From: Ichthyophthirius multifiliis
Lineage: Eukaryota; Ciliophora; Oligohymenophorea; Hymenostomatida
Length of the DNA: 64,000 bases
Assembly: GCF_000220395.1 (NCBI RefSeq)
Contig: NW_004085967.1
Location: forward strand, 124,001-188,000
Reading direction: 5' to 3'
This document shows, one piece after another, positions 14,718 to 27,200 of this stretch. The notes under the pieces are model-generated. The model was not told the origin of the DNA, searched no databases, and saw nothing but the letters and a program-made list of their open reading frames with translations. Numbering within the stretch: position 1 is the first letter of the stretch; every line of letters starts with the position of its first letter. The translations under genes and the position numbers were made by a program.

Positions 14718-16167
14718 ATGTATAATATATTAGAAAGCGCATATAATTTTCCATAAATGGATAAAGCCTTATTATTTAAAATGGCTTGCAATAATGAAGA
14801 TTAGCTAAATTCTTTATTATCTTACTATAGAGATAGAATAAACGATTTTGATAAAGAAAGAGCAGAATGGCTGCAAAATTTAAACGGAATAATAGCTTCA
14901 GAATCAGAAAAGCATAAATTATAGTGGGAGTTATAAAGAAGAAAAGAAGAAATAAATACTTTATAAGGTACATTAGATAATTTTCGAGGTGTTTTATATT
15001 AAGAAAGATAAGAAGTATTAGCCATACAAAGAGAAAATGAATTACTGAAATTGAAATAATTTGAAGATTAAAAAAAATTAGAAAGTTTAAGGGCAATAGT
15101 TGAACCAGTAGAAGAGAACATAATAATAAATAGAAATTAAAAGCCAGAAATAAGCTATTAATTTTAAAAAGTAGATACAAATATTATCAGAAATAAACAA
15201 AATTTAGAAAATATATTAAAAAAGTAAAAACAAAAAATAATATATTTTAAACAAAATTAAATAAAATATAAAAATAGAAGCGGTAAAGAAGGCATTGTTA
15301 ATGGATAAGGAAAATGTGTTATAAAAAATATTCATATGCCAAATGAAAATTTAGATAATTTAGAAGATTAAAATTAAAATATTAGGCAATAAATAGAAAA
15401 CGAAAGATAGGAAAAAATGGAATAAATTGGTAATTTAATATCAGAAATCAATTCTAAATAAGAAAAAAGACTAGCAAAATAAAAAGAAATTAACTCAAAG
15501 TCTAATGATTTATTAAAATAATCATAAATATTAGAATAATAACATTTAGATATGGTTAAAGAATTATATACTTTAAAAATCACTACTGATGAAAAAGAAA
15601 GAAAATTCTAAGAAGAAAATGAACTGATTAGATTAAAAAATACTGTTATAGCTAATAAATTATATATTCTAGTTAATTAAAATAATAAGGAAAGTGAACA
15701 AAATGAAAATGAAATTAATAATAATACAAATTCTTATAGAAATAAAGTAAATTAAAAAGACGAAAATATCTAAATGCTTAAAGTAATATTTTTTAAATAT
15801 GTTTTAATAAATTTAATTTATTTATTTATTTAATATAAAGGAATAATATAATCAAGTTTCAAAATTGTATTTAAATAAAGTAAAATAATTAGAAGAAAGT
15901 TTATCTAAATTAAATGAAAAGTAAAATTGTTTATAAAAAGTTAATTATATATATATATTTATTTATATTTAATTATAGATATATTACATAAGAAAAAAAA
16001 CGAAAAATGTAAAATTAATCTTATAAATCTGATATTACTGTACTGAAAAAAAAGATAGATTAAATTCTATAAAATATTCGTGAACAAGAATTTCAAATGC
16101 AAAATAACGAAGGATAAGAAGAAGAAGAGGAAAATAAAGAAAATTAAGAATAAGAAGATAAATATTG
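14718..16167 (+). CDS. Coiled-coil protein
   Basis: The ATG at 14718 starts a Lys/Glu/Gln-rich protein with long heptad-like stretches (RREEINTLQGTLDNF, ERQEVLAIQRENELL), about 440 residues. Introns at 15783-15840 (58 nt) and 15921-15978 (58 nt, GTAAAA donor) keep the frame. The C-terminus is acidic (GQEEEEENKE). The frame that fits this acidic tail does not reach the TGA at 16165-16167; one extra base in the A-rich stretch around 16133-16143 would give a natural ending. That is most easily explained by a homopolymer consensus error. No catalytic domain is visible; the composition suits a structural, centrosomal or ciliary scaffold, but I do not recognise the family. Confidence 0.7.
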
Positions 16168-16348
16168 AAAAATTAAATATATAAATTTAAATATTAAAAT
16201 TATATTTTTTATAAAATAATAATTTATATTTATAATAAAAAAAATAAAAAAGCTTAAATATAATATATATATATATATATTAAACATATAATATTTTTAT
16301 AATAATGTAAGTGGTTTTAATAAGTTAGTTTATATTATTGCTTGTTTA

Positions 16349-16951
16349 TCAATTGTTTTTTAAATACTAGTTTTATATAGTTAGTTATTCAATAGCATTT
16401 TATAATCTTTTTGTTTAAGTAATAAGCAATATTTAGTTTTTATTAGTTTCTTCATTTATATTAATAAGTTCATTTTATAAACTAAATACATATTATTTTA
16501 ATTTATTGTTTTCTATTTAAAAATCTTCTATTTTTTATCCTGTGAATTGTATTTAATCGGAAATAATTTTCTTTTATATTTCTAAATTTTAAATTCTTCT
16601 ATTTAAATCCCTTTCTCTTTAAAATTATAATCCCTTTTTATATTCCTAATATTTATCTTAGCTTTAATCTTTTTATTAACTTAAACTTCTATTTGATTAT
16701 AAAATAATATTTTGAATTGAATTTTATTAATTATTAATTGATTAAGTAGGAGAAAATAATTAATATATTTAATATTAATTAGCCTAAGAAGGACTATATA
16801 AAATTTAAAATGATTGTTAAGTTATATTACACGGACTTATTAATTAATATGTGCTTATTGAATTATCCTAAGGAATTTAAACTTACGAAACACTAATGCT
16901 TCTTGGTTATTTTTGTGTATATTTTAATTAATATAATTTTTATTTATTCAT
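16349..16951 (-). CDS. Small coiled-coil protein
   Basis: A single exon of 603 nt (200 residues) from the ATG at 16951 to TGA 16349-16351. The N-terminal third is Ser/Gln/Pro-rich and likely disordered; the remainder is a coiled coil (ERDLNRRIQNLEIQKKI, IEDFQIENNKLKQYVF). An overlapping plus-strand frame also looks protein-like over about 80 codons at 16720-16960, but it lacks a start. The minus-strand frame has a start, a stop and typical ciliate codon use. Function unknown. Confidence 0.7.
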
Positions 16952-17274
16952 TATTAATGACTTTGAATAAAATTTATATTTTTATAATAATAATTAAATT
17001 TTTATAAATATTTTATTTGTTTTTATTATATTAATATTTCTATAAAAAAATATCACAAAGTAATATTTTAGTTAAATAATTAAATTTCAATAAAAATAGC
17101 ATTTATTTATTTATTTTTAAAAAAATAAAATATTTACATAATTATTATATTTAAAATAAAATATAAACATTTTAAGTAAATTTCAAAATTTTCTTCAGTG
17201 AATGAATATAATTTTAAATTATAAATTATTTAAAATAGAAATAAAAATTTTAATAATAATTATGAAAAATAAAA

Positions 17275-20184
17275 TCATTCATTGTCTAAACTATCATATT
17301 AAGTTTGATATTTTTTATAAGTAAATTAATTTTTATCACCTATTTGTTTATTTATATAAGCATTTTTTTAAGTTTTAAATAAATTTTTATTCAAGAAGTT
17401 CCTATTTTCTTTAAAATTACATAAATTTTAATTCTCAATTTCGTTTTAAAACTAATCTTATCCTTAATTATTATCTTAAGATTAATAACTGACCTCAAAT
17501 TAATCCTATATATCATCCTAAGAACTTGAAATATTAATTTTAATATTTTTTTCCTAAAATTTTTTTCTTATGACCTATCACTAACAAAATTTTATTGATT
17601 TAATAGGTTTTGTCTTAAATTTATTTATTCTTCAATTAAATTTTCAATTTGTATTTAATCTTAAATAAGGTTTTTTTAATTTTATTATAACTCTAAAGCT
17701 TTTTGATATTTTTAATATAAATTTTAGTAATCATTTTTTAATTCTTTATTTTTAATTTCCATTTCATTTACATGTAAAACTATTTTATATAATTTTTACT
17801 CATATAATTATTCATTTTTAAGCTTTTCTTCTAATACGATTTCTAACTTTTTAATTTACTCAGAAAATGGTTTTTTTATAAAAAATATTATTAAGTTAAT
17901 AATTCGATATTATTTTTATTATTCATAGTACTAATTAAAAACTAATATTATTCATTAGTCTCTTTTAATTCTAAAATAAATACTTCTTAATGTTTCAATT
18001 AATTATTCAAATTATTTATTTGTTCGTTTTATTATTATATTTCTTATTACATATTTCTTATATTTTTATTTAAATTACTATTGTTTTCTTATTATTCATT
18101 ATTAATCTATATTAAATTATCTATTTTAAATTATAAAATTTAGTTTTTTTATTAAAATTCCTTCTCTATTTATATATTAATGTCCTCTTTATATAAATTC
18201 TAATCATAATCTTCTTATTTTGTCTTTTCTTTTTTCAAAAAATTAGAAGAAATTTCCAATTCATATTATGAACTTAATTAGGCATATTTATTATTTAATT
18301 AAAGATACTTATTATTTATGTTTTTTTGAGATTATTTTAATTTAATTTAATTTTCTTTTAAATCTTCAACTTATTTATTTAAAATTTGATTTTCTTAAGT
18401 TAATTAATTATTTTTATTTCTCAAATTATCTAGATCTTCTTAAAATTTAGATATTTGTTTATTTTAAATCATTATTTTTTTCTTAAAAAGTTTTATTTTA
18501 TTTATTTAAATATTAATTATTTTCTTAAAATTTATTTAATTTATTATTCAATTCAAGTATTTTTTCAGTATTATTCTTATTGTTTTTGGAAAATGTTTAT
18601 TCGTTTTGAAAAAATTCTTCATTTAATTTTTTAAATAAGCGCTCTTTTTCATTAAATCCTAATTTTATTTCATTTATTGTTTCTTCTTTTTCCTATAATT
18701 CTTATTTTAATTTTCTTATTTATTAGTTTAGTTCTAATAAGTCATTATTTAATTATTATATTTATTTCTATTTTTCGTTTTGGGTATTTAAACTGTTTTC
18801 AATGTTTTTTTATTAAAGATTTTATAATTCATTTTAATATTTTATATGTACTTATTTTATATTGTGTTCTTTTTCTTATATTTATCTTTATAATTTTTCA
18901 TAATTTATATCTTATTTATTCAAATGTTTATTTAATTAATTAATTTTTTCTTCAAACTCAGATAAAAGTTTTTAATTTTCATTTATCTCAGTTTTTAATT
19001 ATTATATTTTTTTCTTTTTCTTTAATTTCTATTCCTCACTTTTCTCAAAATCTAAATTTAATTATTTAATGGACTTATTTTATTCTTAAAAGTCAACTTC
19101 AAATTGTTTTATTTAATTTTTATATTCTTTAATTTCTTATTATTTATTAGTTTTTATTTCCTATATTTAGTTTTCATACTTTTTTTGCAATATGTTATTA
19201 TCTTCAATTAATTAATTAACTTAATTTTAATATTCTTCATTTATTTCTTCATATTCTTTCAATTTTAATAAAAGTTCACTTTTTTCTTATTCAATATCTT
19301 CTTCTTCATTTAATTTATTTGTTTAAAAATGTTTTATTTAGTCGATTTCATTATATAATTATTCTTATTATTATTTTTGCATATTCATTTATTCTTAATC
19401 ATTTAAATGTATTTATTGTAATTTTTAAAGTTTTTCAGTTTTATTTTATATTTCTGATTTTAAATGATTTTAACCTACTTTTAAATTTTCGATTATAATA
19501 TGTAACTCCTTTATTTAAATTTCATAGTTCTTTAATTCTTAATTATGTTAATTTTAATTTAATATATTTTATTCTTATAGTTAATTATTTCTTTATTCAA
19601 GTTAAATTAGCAAATTATGTTAATAATCAAAATCTTATTCTAATTAACTCATTTTTTATATTTCATTACTTTTTCTATAAATAATATAGAATATAAATAA
19701 AATTGTTAAAAATATATATACATTTTTATTTTTTTATTTATTTAAATTAAAATTTATATTAATTTCTAAATTACATTATTTTTAATTATTCAAGTTCTTT
19801 TTTTACTACATAAAATTAATTAACTAAATCGTTGTTTTCTTTTAGTAAAATATCAACTTTTTATTAAAATTAATTCTCATTTATTTAAATGGGTTCAAAT
19901 TAAACTTATTAAACAGGTTTATTTATGAAATCTTAACTTTAAGATTTTAAAGGATTTATTATTTCCTATTTTATTATAGGTTTATTCATTTATATTTAAT
20001 TTGAATTTAATTAATTTTATTATATATATAAATCTAATTATTGTTTTTCTTCTTTTAATTATTTCATTTTTAATTCCATTTATTTTATTTATTAAAGTTT
20101 TTGATCTTTTGTTAATTACGTTTATTGCATTATATTAACTTCTGAATAAATTTTTAAAAATAAATAATTATATTTTGATTACAT
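17275..20184 (-). CDS. Long coiled-coil protein
   Basis: The ATG at 20184 starts a Gln/Lys/Glu-rich protein. A 100-nt intron at 19675-19774 joins the first exon to a very long coiled-coil region, ending at TGA 17275-17277. Total length is roughly 930 residues. Heptad-like segments dominate (KLQQIKQMELKMKQLKEE, QLIEDNNILQKKYENQIQ), with a short Asn/Gln-rich non-coiled tail. The exon sum is not a multiple of three with this one intron, so at least one further small intron or indel remains. The ATG at 19652 begins an in-frame Met within exon 2 and is a less likely start. The layout resembles centrosomal or ciliary rod proteins, but no specific family is recognisable. Confidence 0.7.
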
Positions 20185-20351
20185 GATTCATTATTTATGA
20201 TTATATTTTAATTCATTTTTTCTTATTTTAATGATATTTAAATTTTTTTATATAAAAAGAATATTTTTATTATAAAATAAAACAATTTTTTTAATTAAAA
20301 AAAAAAAAAAATACTAAAGTATAAAATATTTATTTTATAAGAAAAATAAAA

Positions 20352-21268
20352 TCAAAATTATTTTTATTTTATAACAGTATATCCATGTTTATCAATATCT
20401 AATTAAATCAAAACTTAATTATTCTAAAGTTTTTATTATTCTAGGTATTCTTTATGCCAATCAGTCTCGCTCTTTTACTTAAACTTTTCTTGATATTCTT
20501 CTGGATGATTATTTTTACAAAATTCTAACTACTATTAAGCTTAAAGACTTTTATCCTTAGTATGATTTAACTTTTAAAATTTAGCTTACTCTATTTTTTC
20601 TAACTTTTTAATAATAGATTCTTTATGTTTAGCTTATGTGATTTCCCATTCATGCTTTTTGCTTTATATTTCTTTGATTTCTTATTATTTATAGTAAAAA
20701 TAATTTTATTATTTTTATTTTCCAAGTAATTTCTGTTACTTAATAATCTAATATTTCATTTTTAAATTGTTTATTTATAATTCTTCTTCGCGTTATTTTC
20801 TTGCTAATTCTTCAGCTATTTATTTTTTAAATTCTTATCTTTTTTCTTTATTATTGTCATAATGTTATTATTTTGACATTTAACATTTTAACATATCTAA
20901 TTATCCTTTTGGATGAGTAAATGGAACTTCGTCTACCTCTATTTTTTTTCTTTCTTATTCTTTATTCTTTTATATTTTTTTTATTTTTTTATATATAATT
21001 TATAAATTACTTTTTCAGACACTTTTTATTTTATTTAGTAAATTTATTCTGCTTTTAAAGCAGTATCGTAGGCTTTTCTTTCTAACATTAATTCTTCATT
21101 AGATAATTTATTTATGCGGTTAGTTAATACATTTAATTTTATTTAAATCATTTTATGGTGTTATTGTGCTTAATATAATGATGATTATGATTATTATGAT
21201 TTATTTTTTGTTGAAGATATTTTAAAATTGTTTCCTGAATTATTATTAGAGTAAACACTTAAATTCAT
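20352..21268 (-). CDS. Charged coiled-coil protein, 290 residues
   Basis: Two exons with a 44-nt intron at 20967-21010 sum to 873 nt, 290 residues, in frame from ATG 21268 to TGA 20352-20354. After a Ser/Asn/Gln-rich leader, the protein is helical and strongly charged (NKLSNEELMLERKAYDTALK, AEELARKQREEELQINNLKM). The C-terminal part is more globular (CKNNHPEEYQEKF, DIDKHGYTVI). It lies in a run of three minus-strand coiled-coil genes. I do not recognise the family. Confidence 0.75.
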
Positions 21269-23429
21269 TTTATTTTTTAATTATTTTATTGTTTTTTTTT
21301 AATAATAAAATTAAATGCTATTTAGAAAAAAGAAAAAAACAAAGTAATTATTTATTTTTTTATTTTATTTCGTTATTATATGTAATTATATAGTTTTAAC
21401 ATTATTAATTAAATCTATTATTTTTCAAAATAAATTTATTTATTTAAAAACAAAAACATAACATAAATCAAATAATAAAGTATTATTAAAAATTAAATAA
21501 ATAATAATTGTATATTATAATTTTTTATATATCAAAAAACAATATTTATTTAATTTAATTTATTATCTATATAGTTTTTTTATATTTAAAAACAATATCT
21601 TTACATAAGAGATTTGTTTTTTTATTTTCAATTATATAATTTTTACTTTATATATAATGTAAATAATTATTTTTTTATCATTTTTATTTATTTTTATTTT
21701 GTTCTAAATAAAATTCAAAATTATTATATTATTTGTATTAAAAAACATTATTCAAATATAATTTAGATATCAATATATTATTTTTATAATTATTGATTAT
21801 TATTTTTATGCTCATTATTTTATATTTTAATATACTATATTCAATTATTTATTTAATTATATAATCGATGTTTATAAATATTTTTATAAATTATATTTCA
21901 TTTAGAATGTTATATTTTTTATAACCTAAACATAAAAATTGTTTTAAAATTTTTAAAAATAATTATACAATAATAAAAAATAGATAATTAATGCATATTT
22001 TAATTAAGTAAAATTCAATTTTAGAAAAATTAAAGCTAACTAACTTAAAAATTATTAACCTTATAAACATAAAAAACATTATAATAATAAAATAACTAAT
22101 ATATATTATACAAAATTTATTATCTCTAAAAAAAATCATTTGAAATATTTTAATTATATTTTATTTTTTATACAAATCTTCAAAAAAAACATATTACTCT
22201 ATTTATATAATAAATTAAATTTAAAATAAAAAAAAAATCTTAAATATAAAAAAAAAATCAAAATTTTATATGATAATATATTTAAATACATTTATATAAA
22301 TAAATTTTTATGGGCTAACATATAGGAATTAAACAATTAATAATTAATATAATCTAACTATATTTTTTAAATTAATTATCATTAAAAGATAAATACTAAT
22401 TTATTTATAAATATATTATTAGTAAATAAATATAAAAAATATATATAATATTTAAAATCTAATTATTTATATTTTAATTTCAAAAAATCTTTTTTATTTT
22501 TTTAAAATCCAAGTTTAATTTTTTTTTAATAAAAAAGATAAATCCTTTTATAATAATATTTTAGTTTCAACTTATTTAAATAATATCAGAAAAACTTCCA
22601 ATTATAAATAAATTTAGATTAAATTTTCTTATTGATTATTAGTAAAATAACATCTGTATTAGTAAATCAGATAAAAACATATTTACCATTCTTGTTATAA
22701 CTTTTTCTATTTGAAATTATTAAACTTTTTTTTTTTCTTTTTTATTTTCAAACAAGACAAGAGAAAATATTAAATAATGTCTTTTAATTTAATTATGTAA
22801 ATTTTTTAATTTAATTGAAAATTAAGATATTAATAAAAAATTGCTTTTCTATAAAAAATAACAATTTAGAGTTAATAAATTATTTTATTTTTACCTTTCT
22901 ATTGTTTTAAAAACCTTTATTTGTTTATTTTAAGGACTAATAAATATATTATAAAAAAAAATATATGCTAATATATATAATTGAATATATTATAAATATA
23001 AATGATTTATTTATCTTGGTCTAAAGTTAAAAACATATTTATTTTTTTGTAATATTTAAAAAAATGCTATTATATTTAGATTTTATAATTAATTAATTTT
23101 GACTTAATTTTAATTTTTTCTTTTTTGAAATTAATAAATACAAATTTAATAATTAATTTTACAATACAACTTAAAGTAAAAAATTGTTATTTTTAATTAA
23201 TTTTTTTCTTAACATTATTTTACTTAATATATATATTAATAAAAAACTTTAATCAAAATTTATTTAATATGTGCTAAACCATTACAATTTGTATTTTTTT
23301 TTAATTTTTATAAGTCTTTTAAATAAATAATATAATGAACTAATATTTTATTGTTCGTATAATATAAATTTAAATCTTTATTCTTAATAAATAATTAAAA
23401 TATATATCATTTATAAGTATTAATTTATT
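21269..23429. other. A/T-rich region, mostly non-coding
   Basis: Mostly extreme A/T. A somewhat less biased stretch at about 22560-22720 can be read on the minus strand as a short protein-like segment and may be a 3' exon of the gene starting at 23954, but I cannot connect it. Confidence 0.4.
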
Positions 23430-23954
23430 TATTTAATTATTAAATATTATGTATCATATTTTCCATTTTTAGCATGAAAACATAACTTTATTATCATTTG
23501 CTTCTGTTTAATTATCAAATAAAATATTTGCTCTGCCTCATTAGACTAAATCCATATCTGAATCTCAAATCTTTTTTATTAAAATATAATTATTTAATTA
23601 TAAGGAGAAAATTTTTTTATATAATTCTAAAGTAGGGGTTTTTTAAATTAATAAAATTTCATTTTTTAACAGAGATTTTTGTAGGTATAATTAGATATTA
23701 TAAATTAATATTAATTGATATTAAACTAAAAAGAAAGAAAATTTTTATTAGGTATCAACATCTGTATCATAAACATTTTAATTTTATATTTTTAACCATT
23801 TAATTTTATAGTATGATTTGCTTTCAGGAACTCTTATAATTAATTAAGCCTAAATTTTAATTATTTAAGTTAAAAGTATTGATTTCTTGCTCTTAAAAGT
23901 AATAATAATATTATTATTTTTAATTTTTTTAAAAAAATTATTATTTTATTTCAT
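23430..23954 (-). CDS. Possible gene, poorly resolved
   Basis: From the ATG at 23954 a minus-strand code-6 frame runs about 80 codons with a natural-looking segment (VPESKSYYKIKWLKIQNQ, NVYDTDVDT). Then frame changes appear that would need introns; one candidate is a 34-nt GTTGAT..TTTTAG at about 23727-23760. A further protein-like stretch follows at 23440-23580. The 3' end is not identified. It could be a real small gene with several introns or a decayed one. No family recognised. Confidence 0.35.
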
Positions 23955-24241
23955 CTATTTTTATATAAAAGTTGTGTTTTAATAAATTGACGTTTTTTAA
24001 TTAAAAAATTAAAAAAAATATATTAAAATGAAAAATTAAGCATATTTTTATAATTAAAAATGAACAATAATTATTTTAAAAATATAATAAAGAAAAATAT
24101 ATTTAAATATTTTAGTTAAAAATTATTACAAGCCTTAATCAAAAGTATTTAAAAATTTTAAATATATTCTGTATTAATTTAAAAATATAAATTAATTAAT
24201 AATTTTAATTATTAAGAAAATTGACAAAACATTTGGAAATA

Positions 24242-27200
24242 ATGAATACCAATTTTTTAACTATTAATTATAAAGAACGATAAAAAAATATATCATCTTC
24301 CACTTAAATAATATAAAGTAATTCAAATTTTTGTGATAACTTATAAGATTTTGCTAATTATTAAAATTCAATTTCAAACAATTTAAAAACTTTATTGTAA
24401 ACAGATATATTTTCAATATAAGAATAACAAGAGTAAAGATAATCAATCCCTTTTAAATTTGGTGATGTAATATCTTTAAGCCCTGATGATTAACATTTTA
24501 AATTTATAATGAGTGATGGCTTTGTTTAAACTAAAATTTAGGTAAAAAATTTAGAATATGATGGTAACGGATAACTATTTGATAGATGTTTATTTAGAAT
24601 TTATCCAAAATTTAGCTTTAATTTTTAAGATATTATTTTAGCAAATAATTAATAAAAATAATATTAAAATTAGGAATCTAAAAAATAAGGAAAACTTTTG
24701 AAAAAAGTTGTTAATTAATAAGATTTATAAAATAATATTATTTAGGAATATAAAAATAATATTGATTTATTCTAAAAAATTAAAGGTTAAGAAATAACTT
24801 TTAATTAGGATATTTAACTATTTCATTTAGCTTCCAATAAATTTTTAGTATGTAATTACTCAGAATCAGGTTTTTTATAAAAATATATTGTTTTTCATAT
24901 TTTAATATTTTTAAATTCTAATTAAACTAATTAAACATTTTCTTTTATTTTATTTTCTAAATTATTTTTAGTTATTGAAAAAGAAAACTTTAAGTTAGAA
25001 TTATAACAGTTTTCGTCATAAAATACAATTTTCAGATTTATAAACTCTTATTCATATTAAATTAGAAGTAATGGGTAAAATCTAAGTTTTTGTTAAATTA
25101 TTTAGTTTATTTTATGAATATTCAAATATATTTTTTATAATATTTTTACTAAAATAAATTAATTTATAGGGTAGTAAATATTAATGATTTAGTTTATATT
25201 AGTTGTTAAAATTCTTATCTTGGTAGAATACCTTATATTCGTTGTTCAGAAATAAAAAAGTTAGAAAAGAATATTAATACAATTAAAATCATTAATACCG
25301 AAGAAATAAAAAACACATAAAGATAAAACAGTTATTAATATTAATAAATATAAAATTTTCAATAAGAATAATAACAAAAATAGATTTAAATACAATAATA
25401 AAATTCATTAATGACAACGTATTCTTATTCTGAAATTGCTTAAGAATAAGTTTATATATTTAAAAAAAATAAAAAAAATATTAAAAATATTAAATAAAAT
25501 CTATTTGTTATTATTTATAGGCTATAGTAAATCTACAATATTAATTTAAATCTAGAAGAAAATAAAGTGTAGATACATAAAATAAGATAAAATTATATGG
25601 AGATAGATTACAACTAATAAATCAGATTTTTTCAAACTAACAAAAACAATATTTAAATATACCTTCAAGTAATTTAAATTAAAACTAAATTGTATAAACT
25701 ACCGATATTCTAACCAATTCAACTTAATCAATAACAAATTAAATGAGACAAACTTAAACTCAAAAAAGAAGATTTTCTAGTAATAATTTAAATTATTTAG
25801 AATCTAATAAGTATAATTAAGAAGCTAATGTATCATTAGATTAGAAATCTAAATGGAGAATTTTAAAATATAATAATTACGAAGATGACTAAAATTTATT
25901 AATGTATGGCGATATTATTTGGTTACATCATATTGAATAAGCTAATACTTTAATTTTGAAAAAAATAGAATAATAATTAAATGTTACTATTGAAAGCGCT
26001 ACTTAAAGAGAAGTTTTTTAAAAATATGAAGGTAATACTAATGGAATGTGGGTCATTGAAAATCTTAATTTTTAAAAAGGTGGAAAAGTTAATTGGGATG
26101 ATATTTTTTTGTTAAGGTTTATATTTTAAAATAAAAAATTATTTATATCATATAACTTAGAAACTTTATTACTGGATAATATCTAAATATTATAGTCCAA
26201 AATAATGAAGAATTTTTTTTTGAAGGATATTTTAATGTTTTGAATGCTCCTAATCACAGTTCGTTATTTCAGTTTACTCAACTAAATTTTTAATAGGAAA
26301 CAAGCAATTTTATAAATAAAGATTCAATCTTTTATTTAAAATCTATTTTACATAAAGTAATTTTTTGTAAAATATCAAAAATTATATAAACAAACATAAA
26401 TATGTAAATAAAAAGGGATGGATTCACATAAAAGAAAAATAATATTATGAAAATTAATCTTTATAGCATATAAAAGATGAATAGCTTTTTAATATGATAG
26501 GGAAACTAATAATATAAATAAGAATAAATTAACCATTAGATGAAGATGCCTTTAAGCTTTACAAAGCAACAATTGCAGAAATATAAGAAGCTAATTTTTT
26601 AGTAAGTTGCTTTCCAATTCTTAAAGCTTCGATATAATGGTTAAAATAATTGTAAAATATTGAAGATCGTAATATGTTAATAAAAGAATTAATAAAATAA
26701 GACTTTGAGGAAAGATTTAAAACTTTAAATCAATGTTTGAATGATGTAAACGATTTCTGTTAAAATAAAATAATAAATATATCAATAGAAGAGTAAACTT
26801 TGAACTTTGGGAAATTAAATTATTAAAGATAAAAATTATTAACATAATTATATTACATTGATTTGATAACTGAATTATTATAAAATTTATTAAAAGAAAA
26901 GGAATTAGTTGAAATAATGAATATTTTTTAGGAAGAAAGGAAATAAAAATTTGCTCTAAAAATAAAGTCTTGTTTAAAAAAATAAAAAGTAGTCAAAATA
27001 AACATAAGAAAACTAGAAATGTAACTAATGAATAAGTCCAAATATTATATTGAAGAATCTGAAAATATTATTTAAGAAAAAGCAAATATTTTTAGATTAA
27101 TCTAACATTAAAAAAATAAAACAATGAAAAAATATGTATTTTATTTAAAATAGAAATATTCTTTAGCATAAAATGCTTATAAACTAATGATCTAAATATG

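Noticed and set aside
16720-16960. Plus-strand frame that looks protein-like (QEGLYKIQNDC, ETLMLLGYFC)
   Set aside because: It has no start and only about 80 codons. The opposite strand carries a complete 200-residue frame with start, stop and coherent coiled coil over the same bases.
18677-18943. Plus-strand hydrophobic frame of 88 codons
   Set aside because: Antisense shadow of the long minus-strand coiled-coil gene.
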